Assembly (NCBI GenBank): GCA_036260255.1
Contig: DATAAF010000103.1
Location: forward strand, 1-17,513
Length of the DNA: 17,513 nucleotides
Direction: 5' to 3'
From: DASZJY01 sp036260255
Lineage (GTDB): Bacteria > Actinomycetota > Acidimicrobiia > Acidimicrobiales > AC-14
The translations under genes were made by a program, and so were the position numbers. The notes beneath the pieces are model-generated. The model saw only the letters and a list, made by a program, of their open reading frames with translations, had not been told where the DNA came from and did not search any database. Shown one piece after another: positions 1 through 7,143 of the stretch; the first letter of the stretch is position 1; every line of letters starts with the position of its first letter.

Positions 1-33
1 AGCCAGTTCCCGAAAGGCTACGTCCAACTGGCT
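1..33. repeat. 8-bp inverted repeat with 17-nt loop
   Basis: AGCCAGTT at 1-8 is the exact reverse complement of AACTGGCT at 26-33. A 9-bp direct repeat GGCTACGTC also occurs at 16-24 and 30-38. Role unknown: it could be the end of a feature lying to the left of the window, or chance. Confidence 0.4.
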
Positions 34-52
34 ACGTCGGGCGGATCAAGCG

Positions 53-92
53 AGGTCTGGAGGGTCCGCACCCCCTCTGACCTGGGGTTTTT
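53..92 (+). terminator. Rho-independent terminator reading rightward
   Basis: AGGTC (53-57) and GAGGG (60-64) pair with CCCTC (73-77) and GACCT (79-83) to give an interrupted 10-bp stem, followed by GGGG and then TTTTT at 88-92. The T-run is on the plus strand, so it would stop a transcript entering from the left of the window. The same hairpin lies just beyond the 3' end of the minus-strand tRNA-Ala, where it may also help end that transcript, but the U-tract polarity favours the plus strand. Confidence 0.6.
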
Positions 93-95
93 GTG

Positions 96-169
96 TGGAG
101 ACGACCGGACTCGAACCGGCGACCCCCTGCTTGCAAAGCAGGTGCTCTAGCCAACTGAGCTACGTCCCC
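96..169 (-). tRNA. tRNA-Ala (anticodon TGC)
   Basis: The minus strand folds as a complete 74-nt tRNA. The 7-bp acceptor stem is GGGGACG/CGTCTCC with one G-T pair, and the discriminator is A. The D-arm is GCTC...GAGC. The anticodon stem is CCTGC/GCAGG with loop TTTGCAA (anticodon TGC, alanine). The T-arm contains TTCGAGT. No CCA is encoded. In many actinobacteria tRNA-Ile(GAT) and tRNA-Ala(TGC) sit in tandem downstream of gyrA. Here the Ile gene is on the same strand about 17 kb away at the other edge of the window. Confidence 0.97.
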
Positions 170-270
170 TCGCTTGCTAGTTTGCCCCAAACAAGGCCTC
201 TACCTGCGGTTTCGCAAAGGCTCTTCCTCCTTTCAACGTGTCGAAGCGTGTCGCTGTGGGTTGCTTGAGT

Positions 271-292
271 TGGGGGAAACCTGGGGGAAACC
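271..292. repeat. Tandem 11-bp repeat
   Basis: TGGGGGAAACC occurs twice head to tail (271-281 and 282-292), about 100 bp from the 5' end of tRNA-Ala. Short G-rich direct repeats beside a tRNA can be arm-type binding sites for an integrase, but no integrase gene flanks this tRNA inside the window. That reading is only a possibility. Confidence 0.55.
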
Positions 293-825
293 TGTTCTCC
301 CGAGGCGGGCTGCGGGAAATTGTCGGGAATGCGACCAGGCTAGCGGGCGTCTAGCAAACGGGTTCGCCGCCGCCGGCGCCGGGCGCGCTTGGGAGCAGTC
401 GCCGCTCACCTTGCTGCGTGGTGGATCGACGCTCTCCTCCTAAGCCTCTCGCCGAGCGACCGCCGGAGGAACGCGTCCGTGCACGGGGGTGCTCGAGACT
501 CGATCCGGGTGCGGGCTACGTCGGCCACGGTGCAACCGGCATGCTCATCCGGCCTACCCCGCGAACTCGCGCAGTCGTCTCGTACCGCGACAGAGACAGA
601 TCAGCTGCGACACGACCTGGCACTGGAGAGTTCCGCGGAACCACCACCGAGCTCGGCGGTGACGGACGCGGTGCGTGCCCAGAGGCTTCGGCGTGTCTCG
701 GGCGCCTTATGGCGAGGACTCACTTGAGCTTCGCCAAGTGACAGCGACCCGGCAACGACCAGGGACACCCAGCTACGGCGATCACTTGACCTCGCCGGGG
801 CCCGCCGCCGTGCGAGGATGGCGCG

Positions 826-945
826 ATGGTGGTCGAGGGTGAGCCGGGCATCTTCCCTGACCCGCTGGCAAGGTTGCTCCGAGCCATCTCCCGTCTGCTG
901 CGACGCAACCGGTCGCGCCGCGACACGCGACGTCAAAGCGACTGA
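826..945 (+). CDS. Possible 39-residue basic small protein
   Basis: ATG at 826 is preceded by GAGGA with 7-nt spacing, a good ribosome binding site. The product is 39 residues, with a neutral N-terminal half (MVVEGEPGIFPDPLARLL) and a strongly arginine-rich C-terminal half ending RRDTRRQSD. The middle could form an amphipathic basic helix. No family is recognised. It stands alone in an otherwise gene-poor stretch, so it may be spurious; the ribosome binding site is the only positive evidence. Confidence 0.25.
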   Translation: MVVEGEPGIFPDPLARLLRAISRLLRRNRSRRDTRRQSD

Positions 946-1074
946 CCCTTCTCGGCTGCACAGCACCGGCGTACGGGGGCACCCTCAGCGACCGGCCCGA
1001 CTCATAGTCGTGGTAGACCCACTCGGAGGGAAAGCCCTCGCACAGGTCTGAACGAGCGCTGGCATACCGAGACC

Positions 1075-1098
1075 GGGACCTAGGAGACCGCTGAGCAA
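1075..1098 (+). repeat. Left terminal inverted repeat of the IS1182 element
   Basis: Contains GGG, then CTAGGAG (1080-1086) and GCTGAGCAA (1090-1098). It pairs with the right end at 2820-2843 with five mismatches. Confidence 0.8.
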
Positions 1099-1152
1099 TC
1101 CGGGGTAGCCGCTCGATTCGCGATCTCGGGCCGCGCGCGATCCAATGGGCCG

Positions 1153-2670
1153 ATGCAAGGTTCGTCTCCGCTGGATCGCACACTGTTGGACGCGGCGGCG
1201 CTGTGCCAGCACCTGCTGGGCGAAGGGTCGGTGCACGCCTTCTTGGCCGAGCACCGGGTGGCGCTGTTCCCCGACGAGCTGTTCGCCGACCTGTTTCCGA
1301 CCAACCGTGGCCGTCCGTCGGTGCCCGCAGACGTCGTAGCCACGGTCATGGTCCTGCAGGCGCTGGAGGGACTCTCGGACCGCCAGGCGGTGCGACGGCT
1401 GGAGACCGACATCGCCTGGAAGGCGGCGGCGGGGTTGGCCCTGACCGACGAGGCGTTCCATCCCACCGTGCTGGTCCTGTGGCGCAACAAGCTGCGGGCC
1501 TCCGATCGCCCCCAGCGCATCTTCGACGCCGTGCGGGCGGTGATCACTGCATCGGGGGTGATCGCCACCAAGGCCCGCCGGGCGTTGGACTCGACGGTCC
1601 TCGACGACGCCGTCCAGCGCCAGGACACCGTCACCATGCTCGTGACCCAGATCCGACGGGTGCGCCGCCTTGTTCCCGAGCTGTCCTCGGTATGGGTACG
1701 CGAGCACAACCTCGAGGGCGGCCGCCCACCATGCGACTGGGAGGACCCCGCCGACATCGACCGAGTGGTCTCCGAGCTGGTCGACGACGCCAACGAGGTG
1801 GTGTGGGCGTCCGAGAACCTGGAGCTCAGCGCCGAGCAGGCGGACGCGATGGCCCTGCTGGCCCTGGTGGCCGGCCAGGACGTCGAGCCCGGCGACGGTC
1901 CCGGGCGGTGGCGGATCGCCTCCCGCACCGCGCCGGACCGGGTGGTGTCGACCAACGACCCCGAGTCACGCCACACCCACAAGACCGACCACTCCTACCG
2001 GGACGGCTACAAGGCGCATGTGGCCACCGAGCCCGACACCGGCCTGGTCACCGACTGCGACCTCACCCCCGGCAACACCGCCGACGTCGAGGCCGCCCCC
2101 GGCCTCATCGCCGCCGAGGCCGAGGGCACCAAGGTCGTGGGCGACTCCGCCTACGGCACCGGTGAGTTCCGGGACCACCTCGAGCGCAGCGCCAAGACCG
2201 CCGTCATCAAACCGCCGCCGCTGCGGCCGGCGGTGCCCGGCGGCTTCGACCTCGACGACTTCGAGATCGACACCCAGGCTGGCACCATGACCTGTCCGGC
2301 GGGGATCACCGTCACCCTCAGCGCCAAGGGCCGGGCCCGCTTCGGCGCCCACTGCGGTGCCCCGCTGCGAGCGCGCTGCACCAGCGCCAGAGCCGGACGG
2401 GTCGTCGTCTTGCATCCCCACCACCGCCACCTCGCCGCCGCCCGGGTCGAGGCCGGCACCGAGGAGTTCGACGCCATCTACCGACGCTGGCGCCCGATGG
2501 TCGAGCGCACCCTGGCGTGGCTCACCCGCGGCACCAACCGCCGGTTGCGCTATCGGGGCGTCGAGCGCAACCGCCTGTGGTGGGCACACCGCTGCGCAGC
2601 CATCAACCTCCAGCGCCTCCTGAAGCTCGGCCTCGTCGTCGGCGACGACGGCGGATGGGCGATCGCCTGA
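1153..2670 (+). CDS. IS1182-family DDE transposase
   Basis: This is a 505-residue transposase, full length for the family, that would cut and join the ends of its own element. The N-terminal DUF772-type region (about 45-120) has GRPSVPADVVATVMVLQ and ends with LWRNKLRAS. The DDE/RNase H-like catalytic region follows, with acidic residues D146 (in RALDST), D331 (in VVGDSAYG) and E451 (in MVERTLAWL). YRDGYKAHVATEPDTG at about 282-297 is also family-typical. The gene lies between matching inverted repeats with no frameshift, so it may be active. One oddity is the Cys-rich segment near 398-410, which reads HCGAPLRARCT where relatives, as I recall them, have a second cysteine before PLRARC. One codon may have been lost. 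The ATG start fits the usual N-terminus, although no strong ribosome binding site is visible. Confidence 0.93.
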   Translation: MQGSSPLDRTLLDAAALCQHLLGEGSVHAFLAEHRVALFPDELFADLFPTNRGRPSVPADVVATVMVLQALEGLSDRQAVRRLETDIAWKAAAGLALTDEAFHPTVLVLWRNKLRASDRPQRIFDAVRAVITASGVIATKARRALDSTVLDDAVQRQDTVTMLVTQIRRVRRLVPELSSVWVREHNLEGGRPPCDWEDPADIDRVVSELVDDANEVVWASENLELSAEQADAMALLALVAGQDVEPGDGPGRWRIASRTAPDRVVSTNDPESRHTHKTDHSYRDGYKAHVATEPDTGLVTDCDLTPGNTADVEAAPGLIAAEAEGTKVVGDSAYGTGEFRDHLERSAKTAVIKPPPLRPAVPGGFDLDDFEIDTQAGTMTCPAGITVTLSAKGRARFGAHCGAPLRARCTSARAGRVVVLHPHHRHLAAARVEAGTEEFDAIYRRWRPMVERTLAWLTRGTNRRLRYRGVERNRLWWAHRCAAINLQRLLKLGLVVGDDGGWAIA

Positions 2671-2819
2671 CACCCCAGCTGGGCGCGCACCTCTGGCATC
2701 GCAAGGCGGAGCGAGGGCCTACTCCCCGTTCCACGAGCCGACGCGAGTTGCATCGGTGCCTTCCGCCATGCGGCCCACCCGACGCTGTCCACGGCGCCGT
2801 CCCTCGACGGGAATGCGCC

Positions 2820-2843
2820 TTGCTCAGCACGCTCCTAGAACCC
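2820..2843 (-). repeat. Right terminal inverted repeat of the IS1182 element
   Basis: Read on the minus strand it gives GGG, CTAGGAG and GCTGAGCAA, mirroring the left end at 1075-1098. Confidence 0.8.
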
Positions 2844-2850
2844 CTACTCT
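2820..2850 (+). promoter_or_regulatory. Possible IS-edge hybrid promoter for the cold-shock gene
   Basis: TACTCT at 2845-2850 fits the actinobacterial -10 pattern TANNNT and lies just outside the IS right end. TTGCTC at 2820-2825, inside the inverted repeat, sits 19 bp upstream as a possible -35. Transcription would start near 2857, giving a leader of about 46 nt before the TTG start at 2903. The -10 is probably native sequence, and whether the IS supplies the -35 is inference. Confidence 0.4.
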
Positions 2851-2902
2851 GGTCGGCGACGAGGCGTCACCGTGACGCGGTCCGTGAAGAGAAGAGGATG
2901 CG

Positions 2903-3103
2903 TTGGCTATTGGAACCGTGAAGTTCTTCAACTCTGAGAAGGGCTTCGGCTTCATCTCCCGTGATCGGGGGGATGACGTCTTTGTGCACTACTCGAACAT
3001 CCAGGCGAGCGGCTACCGGTCGCTCGAGGACGGCCAGCGCGTCGAGTTCGACGTGGCGCCCGGACACAAGGGCGAGGAAGCCCAGAACGTCCGACCCATC
3101 TGA
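2903..3103 (+). CDS. Cold-shock protein, CspA family
   Basis: This is a 66-residue single cold-shock domain that binds single-stranded RNA/DNA and acts as an RNA chaperone in the cytoplasm. The N-terminus IGTVKFFNSEKGFGFIS is diagnostic, with RNP1 (KGFGFIS, residues 13-19) and RNP2 (VFVHY, 26-30) intact. The length matches the family. The start is TTG at 2903, with AGAGG 5 nt upstream. An ATG at 2898 is out of frame and is rejected. The IS element ends only 59 bp upstream, so the gene's native upstream control region has probably been replaced or truncated. A strong hairpin follows at 3118-3153. Confidence 0.95.
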   Translation: MAIGTVKFFNSEKGFGFISRDRGDDVFVHYSNIQASGYRSLEDGQRVEFDVAPGHKGEEAQNVRPI

Positions 3104-3117
3104 CCACCAGAGCGACC

Positions 3118-3153
3118 AGGGAGCCGTCGGGCGTGCCCACGGCTCCCTTGTTT
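3118..3153 (+). terminator. Hairpin terminator/attenuator after the cold-shock gene
   Basis: GGGAGCCGT (3119-3127) pairs perfectly with ACGGCTCCC (3139-3147). GGGC (3129-3132) and GCCC (3135-3138) extend the stem towards the loop, with one bulged C. TTGTTT follows at 3148-3153. It would end the csp transcript, or let only some read-through reach the gene at 3181. Confidence 0.75.
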
Positions 3154-3180
3154 CCGGCGACACGTCGAGAAGAGAGGACC

Positions 3181-3456
3181 GTGGGCACTCAGAGGACCAG
3201 CTTCGGCAAGCAGCAGCGGGACCGCGACAAGAAGGCCAAGGCGGCGGCGAAGCGCGAACGGCGCATGGAGCGCAACCGCAGCGGCGAGGAGCTGGCGGCT
3301 GGTGACACTACGGTCACCGAGCACGATGCGGAACCGTCGGCTCGCTTGCTCGAGTTGATAGCGCAGGTTCACCAACAGTACGACGCGCGACAGATCGGTC
3401 AGGACGAGTTCGACGAGAGGAAGGCGGCGCTGCTGGCCCAGCTCCGCATCGACTGA
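3181..3456 (+). CDS. Small basic protein with SHOCT-like C-terminus
   Basis: This is a 91-residue cytoplasmic protein of unknown function. The N-terminal third is highly basic (KQQRDRDKKAKAAAKRERR at about 10-28), as in a nucleic-acid-binding or coiled-coil tail. The last 40 residues, LLELIAQVHQQYDARQIGQ followed by DEFDERKAALLAQL, resemble a SHOCT domain, a short oligomerisation module ending in an EF..KK..LL pattern. The start is GTG at 3181, with AGAGAGGA about 3 nt upstream. An in-frame start further upstream would run through the terminator hairpin and is rejected. It lies 77 bp after csp on the same strand and may receive read-through from it. The family is common in actinobacteria as an uncharacterised protein. 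Confidence 0.8.
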   Translation: MGTQRTSFGKQQRDRDKKAKAAAKRERRMERNRSGEELAAGDTTVTEHDAEPSARLLELIAQVHQQYDARQIGQDEFDERKAALLAQLRID

Positions 3457-3631
3457 CTCACCGTGTCGACGACGCCTGCCGTCTCCTCGTAGACCCGTCG
3501 GCCGGACGTCGCTCCACCTCGTCGTAGTCAGACGCGACGCCTGACGTCGTATGCCACGGTGCCCGCGAAGGCCAGCAGGGCCCGGCCGCTGCGTTGAGGC
3601 CGTCCTGGGTTCACCTTGATGTGGCTCGTAG

Positions 3632-3828
3632 CAGAACGGCACCAGCCGCTATGAAGGCATGCAGATCGGCTTCGGCGTGGAGGACCGTGACTCCGTCGGC
3701 CGCTTGCACCAAGAGATGTCGACGGCGGGCGTGCAACCAGCGAGCTCGAGCATCTCCGGCCAGGTGAGCAGGATGTGACCTTCCGTTGCTGGGACCCGGG
3801 CGGCACCGACGTCGAGGTCTTCTCGGAG
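3632..3828 (+). pseudogene. Frameshifted remnant of a VOC (glyoxalase-fold) gene
   Basis: One frame reads YEGMQIGFGVEDRDSVGRLH and continues to a stop at 3776. The next frame then reads DVTFRCWDPGGTDVEVF. Together these are the second-half pattern of a VOC-superfamily domain: a 'gHIGFGVdD' strand, a helix, a 'GV' turn and the closing 'FrDPdGn.vEvf' strand. The join needs a one-base shift near 3760-3775, and an in-frame stop at 3629 cuts off the N-terminal half. No start or ribosome binding site remains. The rest of the interval 3457-3893 holds no recognisable gene. Confidence 0.55.
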
Positions 3829-3893
3829 ACCCCATGTCGCCGACGCCAAGAGGTGCGAATGGCAACCCCGTCCCGGCGTTCTGGGGCGGTGCG

Positions 3894-4280
3894 ATGCTGT
3901 CGCGGATGCTCGTCGTCGATGCCGCCAATGTGATTGGGTCAAGGCCGAGTGGCTGGTGGCGAGACCGGCCCGGTGCTGCACGACGCCTCGCCGAACAAGT
4001 ACGTGGAAGCGTGCGCGGAGGGCAATTGGAGCCACCCGTGGTCCTCGTGTTCGAGGGCCAGGCTCGAAAGGGCGCTGACGAGGGCAACGCCGACGGCGTG
4101 GAGGTTGTACACGCGACCGGTGAAGGCGACGACACCATTGTCTCCATCGCCGAGGCCCACCGCGGCGCCGTCGTGGTCACCGCCGACCGAAAGCTGGCCG
4201 AGCGTGTTCGAGCCGTCGACGGTGACCTTCGGGGACCTAGCTGGCTCCTCGATCGGCTCGGTCCCCAGACTGCCAAATGA
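3894..4280 (+). CDS. NYN/PIN-like domain protein, putative RNase
   Basis: The product is about 128 residues. It starts with a hydrophobic strand ending in VVDAANVIG and has D9, N12, paired D79-D80 (GEGDDTIV) and D98 (VTADRKL). These are the acidic positions expected for metal-dependent NYN/PIN-fold nucleases. GSRPSGWWRDRPGAARRL is characteristic of an actinobacterial group usually left as hypothetical or NYN-domain. RNA cleavage is inferred from the fold and is not shown. The start could be ATG 3894 or ATG 3906; neither has a strong ribosome binding site, and an extension further upstream would overlap the VOC remnant. A weak 6-bp hairpin directly follows the stop (4280-4300). Confidence 0.75.
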   Translation: MLSRMLVVDAANVIGSRPSGWWRDRPGAARRLAEQVRGSVRGGQLEPPVVLVFEGQARKGADEGNADGVEVVHATGEGDDTIVSIAEAHRGAVVVTADRKLAERVRAVDGDLRGPSWLLDRLGPQTAK

Positions 4281-4405
4281 CGAGGTGCGGGTTTCCTCGT
4301 TCCGCCCGGCCAGAGGATGTCCGCCCACCGGCCTTTGGTGGCACGCAGACCGCACGAGGCAGGCCGGCGCTGCTCCCGAGCGCGTCGACCGCGCGGCTGA
4401 TCGGG

Positions 4406-4876
4406 TTACCCGGGACGCCAGACGTACCGGACGTCAGGGGCGCGCTCCTGGTTGGCCCTGCCATCCGTACGTTCCTCGGCGACGAAGCCGTGTCGCTCGT
4501 AGAAGCGGTGAGCGCGGCGATTGGACTCAAATGTCCACAGTTGGAGCCCCTCCGGTCGGCAGCGCTTGGCCATGTCCACCAGTTGGCTGCCGATTCCTCT
4601 CCCAATCCACGAGGGATCGACATAGATCTGCTCGACCCAGTCCTCTTCTAGCACCATGACACCCACGACTTCTCCGCTCTGCGTATCCGCCAGCCACACC
4701 TCGCGCCCGGTTCGCACGACGGTGACGAGCCACTCGCGCACCTTGTCATCCGGACCACGCAGCGGGGGAATGCTGGGAACGGCATGGTGACGGGAGCGGA
4801 TGTAAACCTCCGCGACGGCTTGCCCATCGGCGGCGGTCGCCCGCCGTATCCGTGCTACGCCACCTTCGCTCACCAC
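4406..4876 (-). CDS. GNAT family N-acetyltransferase
   Basis: This 156-residue cytoplasmic enzyme is predicted to transfer an acetyl group from acetyl-CoA to an amine; the substrate is unknown. The N-terminus IRRATAADGQAVAEVYI is the typical first strand and helix. Motif A is at about 82-101, with the pyrophosphate-binding loop in YVDPSWIGRGIGSQL. Motif B is FESNRRAHRFYERHGF at about 116-131. The start is GTG at 4874-4876, with GAGGA about 6-7 nt upstream; the adjacent in-frame GTG is an equal alternative. It lies 173 bp downstream of the alpha/beta hydrolase on the same strand and may share its transcript. Confidence 0.9.
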   Translation of the reverse strand: MVSEGGVARIRRATAADGQAVAEVYIRSRHHAVPSIPPLRGPDDKVREWLVTVVRTGREVWLADTQSGEVVGVMVLEEDWVEQIYVDPSWIGRGIGSQLVDMAKRCRPEGLQLWTFESNRRAHRFYERHGFVAEERTDGRANQERAPDVRYVWRPG

Positions 4877-5049
4877 CCGGCGTCCTCGACCGCCGCTACA
4901 GCTTCCACCGCTGCCATTCTTGTCCTCTTGCGTTGGAAGACCCGCCGACGTGACTCACTCCCGGCGTACAGGGATACCGCCGGTCGCTCGTTCCGGAACC
5001 TTGGGGGCGGCTTGGGTGGAGAGTTGGCGACGTTCCTCGGGGACAGCAA

Positions 5050-5895
5050 TCACCAAGACAGGTCTCGCTCGTTCTCAGAAATGCCAGCGACCGACCGGAC
5101 GAACGTTCGGACTTCGGCGTTGAATCGCTCCGGCGCCTCGACGTAGGTCTCGTGACCGAGACCGGGCAGGACCACCATCCTCGACGTGGGGATGGCGGCA
5201 TGGAGTTCGTGGGCAACAGGCAGCGGCGATCGCTCATCCGCTTCACCGCACAGCAGGAGCGTGGGAACCTGTATCTGAGGCAGCACGTCCCGCAGGTCGG
5301 CCTCGGCGAAGGCGTGTGCCATCACCCGAGTGCCAACGGGACGAGCCTCGGACATGATCGCCGCCAGTTCCTGGGACCGCTCAGGCGGGATCAGGTCGGA
5401 AAAGAGCCCCGGGATCGACTGCGGCACGAAGCGGTCGGGGAGGAGTTCAGCCACCTCGAGGGCCAGCCGCAGGCGCTTCTCGACCTCCTCACCTGAGAGG
5501 GAGCCGGCCCACCCCGCGTAGGCGCCGGCCAAGACAAGTGACCGGGGGAGCTTAGGGTGGCGGCGGTACAGCTCCAGAGCGAGCCCGGCGCCAAATGAGT
5601 GGCCGAGGACGTGCGGCCGCTGCAAGCCGAGCGCATTGATGAGACCCGCCAGCGAGTCCGCATAGTCGCCCAAGCGGAAGTCGTCGGGGGGGTCCGATGA
5701 CTCCCCGCAGCCCGGCGCGTCCCACGCAACCACGGTGAACTCGTCAGTGAGGTCCTCGAGTTGATCTCGCCACGCCCGACTGTCTCCCAATCCGCCGTGG
5801 AGAAGTACGAGCGGTGGGCCAGCGCCGGCTCGGCGGAACCCAATTCGCAGTCCTCCGACCAGGACGTGATCCACCGCCTTCTTGCGGTTGCTCAT
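5050..5895 (-). CDS. Alpha/beta-fold hydrolase
   Basis: This is a 281-residue soluble hydrolase with no signal peptide. The oxyanion segment LVLLHGGLGDSRAW is at about 29-42. The nucleophile elbow is GHSFGAG with S100. The acid is D220 in LLCGEADERSP, and the catalytic histidine is H248 in LPGLGHETYVEAPERF. A cap region lies between about 130 and 200. The sequence is of the proline iminopeptidase/enol-lactone hydrolase type, and the substrate cannot be set from sequence. The ATG start fits the fold's first strand but has only a weak ribosome binding site. The decayed maleylpyruvate isomerase-family gene sits just upstream on the same strand, so both may once have belonged to one catabolic cluster (inference). 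Confidence 0.9.
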   Translation of the reverse strand: MSNRKKAVDHVLVGGLRIGFRRAGAGPPLVLLHGGLGDSRAWRDQLEDLTDEFTVVAWDAPGCGESSDPPDDFRLGDYADSLAGLINALGLQRPHVLGHSFGAGLALELYRRHPKLPRSLVLAGAYAGWAGSLSGEEVEKRLRLALEVAELLPDRFVPQSIPGLFSDLIPPERSQELAAIMSEARPVGTRVMAHAFAEADLRDVLPQIQVPTLLLCGEADERSPLPVAHELHAAIPTSRMVVLPGLGHETYVEAPERFNAEVRTFVRSVAGISENERDLSW

Positions 5896-6057
5896 CCCAG
5901 TCAGCTTGCCACCGTCGATGTCACACCAAGCCGGCGTGTAGGACGCGGCGAACTCACGGTCGCGCCGTTGTTCTGGGACGCTCTGCCGCCACTCGTGGCG
6001 AGCGCATCGAGCACTTACGCGTCGGGAGTGCGGCGGCGGGGAGGACCGGCTGGCGGT

Positions 6058-6692
6058 TCAGAGCGGGAGCGGATGGCGAGGACGCCGGTGCCGGGAAGGC
6101 GGGCCGCAGAGCGTGCGAACGAAGTCGATGGGTCGATCTCGACTCTTTCGCCGCCATCGCCCTGGCTGAACTTGCCGCCGGCGGGTCCCTCGAGGACGAG
6201 CTCGGACGGCTCGGCGTGGATGGACGTCCATTCGGCGACGAGATCGGCAACCAGGCGCGCGTCGTGGTCGGCGGCGAGGAACATGTCGACCGGTCGCCAC
6301 GCTGACGTCGATGCGGTGAGCCCAGACGTCACGGGTGAACCCGACATCGAGCAGGTACTTGAGGGGCTTCCACCCCACCGGCCGACCGAATGGCACGGGA
6401 AGGAATCGCATGGGCGGCGGGTCCGCCAGCGACCCTTGACCGCCCGCCGCCCTGCCGTGGCCAGCGCGGCAACCAGTTCGTCGTTGGTCAGGTGCGAGCG
6501 GTCGCGGATCTGTACCGCGTTCATGCCGTCCACCCAGTGATGGGAATCGATGTGCTTATTAAGCGGCAGACCGCGCCGAAACTGGTGGAGGAACTCCCGA
6601 ATCGAGGGCTGGGCTTCGGCCGGCCAGGATGTGCAGGGCCAACCGGCCGCGACGGCGGCGGGAGCGAACAGGACGACGCCGCGGGTCGACAT
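6058..6692 (-). pseudogene. Multiply frameshifted maleylpyruvate isomerase-family (mycothiol-dependent, DinB-like) gene
   Basis: Pieces of one protein appear in alternating minus-strand frames. The first is IREFLHQFRRG followed by HWVDGMNAVQIRDRSHLTND. The frame changes near 6411-6420 to RFLPVPFGRPVGWKPLKYLL and DVGFTRDVWAHRIDV. It changes back near 6285-6300 to FLAADHDARLVADLVAEW and LEGPAGGKF. A further shift near 6135 gives EIDPIDFVRTL, followed by GTGVL. This matches the order of the MDMPI_N family of mycothiol-dependent enzymes, including a typical 'WKPL.YLLDVGFTRDVW.HR' core. At least three indels mean it cannot make a full protein. The N-terminal part beyond about 6692 is not recognisable. 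Confidence 0.8.
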
Positions 6693-7143
6693 AGTGGGTT
6701 ACCAGCCGCTTCGCCTTGGCGCGCAGGTGAGCGGTTGGCGCCCCGATGTTCAGCCGCTTCGTGATGGCCTCGCCTTGGCCATGGCGGTGTCGCGAGAGCG
6801 GGCCGCCGTGTCCCGGCGGCGCGACCGACCTCGCTCCACCGGATCCGCCAAGAGCCGCCGGGCTTGGGCGGTCCATAAACGACGACGCCTACGAGGTGGA
6901 TCACCTCCTTGCATGTCGTCGACCGTCGAGATCCTTGGCGGAAGGTACGCATTCACCGTCAAGCGAGCCGCACGAGACGGGCAGGCGCGGGGAACAGATT
7001 GCGGGGGGGAAACCCCTGGCCACTTCACCGCAAACGAGCTTCCACCTGCGGTGCGGAGACTTCTCTGCTTCGAGATTCGGGTCGCCGTCGGCCGTGCAGG
7101 CAGAAGCCCGGCCGGCATCCAGCGGCCAGGGCAACCTGGAGGC
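6693..7143. other. 450 bp without a convincing gene
   Basis: This stretch lies between the decayed isomerase-family gene and the GH30 gene. Plus-strand frames stay open only because of high GC and show no recognisable domain. It may contain the eroded 5' end of the pseudogene and the promoter of the GH30 gene, but no clear -10/-35 pair stands out. Confidence 0.5.

Larger units (their letters stand above)
170..1074. other. About 900 bp with no convincing gene
   Basis: Between tRNA-Ala and the IS element I find no reading frame with recognisable protein features. The frames that are open here are explained by high GC. Contents of note are a tandem 11-bp repeat at 271-292, a small hairpin CACTTG/CAAGTG at 721-740 whose CACTTGA motif recurs at 784-790, and one short ORF with a ribosome binding site at 826-945. 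A minus-strand stretch around 960-1050 reads like a peptide (CEGFPSEWVYHDYESG) and may be debris of a gene broken by the IS, but I cannot name a family. Confidence 0.5.
1075..2843 (+). mobile_element. IS1182-family insertion sequence, apparently complete
   Basis: The element is about 1.77 kb, the usual size for the family, with one transposase gene. The left end (1075-1098) and the reverse complement of the right end (2820-2843) match at 19 of 24 positions. Both contain CTAGGAG, three variable bases, then GCTGAGCAA. I see no clear target-site duplication outside these ends: the left flank ends GAGACC and the right flank begins CTACTCT, so the exact outer boundary is uncertain by a base or two. 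About 150 bp of noncoding sequence lies between the transposase stop and the right end. Confidence 0.85.

Noticed and set aside
721..740. CACTTG/CAAGTG hairpin as a regulatory operator
   Set aside because: A short 7-bp stem with no adjacent convincing gene; the repeated CACTTGA at 784 is too short to argue for a regulon.
2898..2921. ATG at 2898 as the cold-shock gene start
   Set aside because: It is out of frame with the conserved IGTVKFF sequence. TTG 2903 is in frame and has a ribosome binding site.
3611..4276. Minus-strand frame that reads protein-like near 3620-3830 (LLVQAADGVTVLHAEADLHA)
   Set aside because: It is antisense to both the VOC remnant and the NYN gene. The plus-strand reading explains the motifs better.
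6550..7143. N-terminal extension of the GH30 gene in frame from 6550
   Set aside because: The extension has no domain, no signal peptide and low-complexity Arg-rich sequence, and it overlaps the isomerase-family pseudogene.
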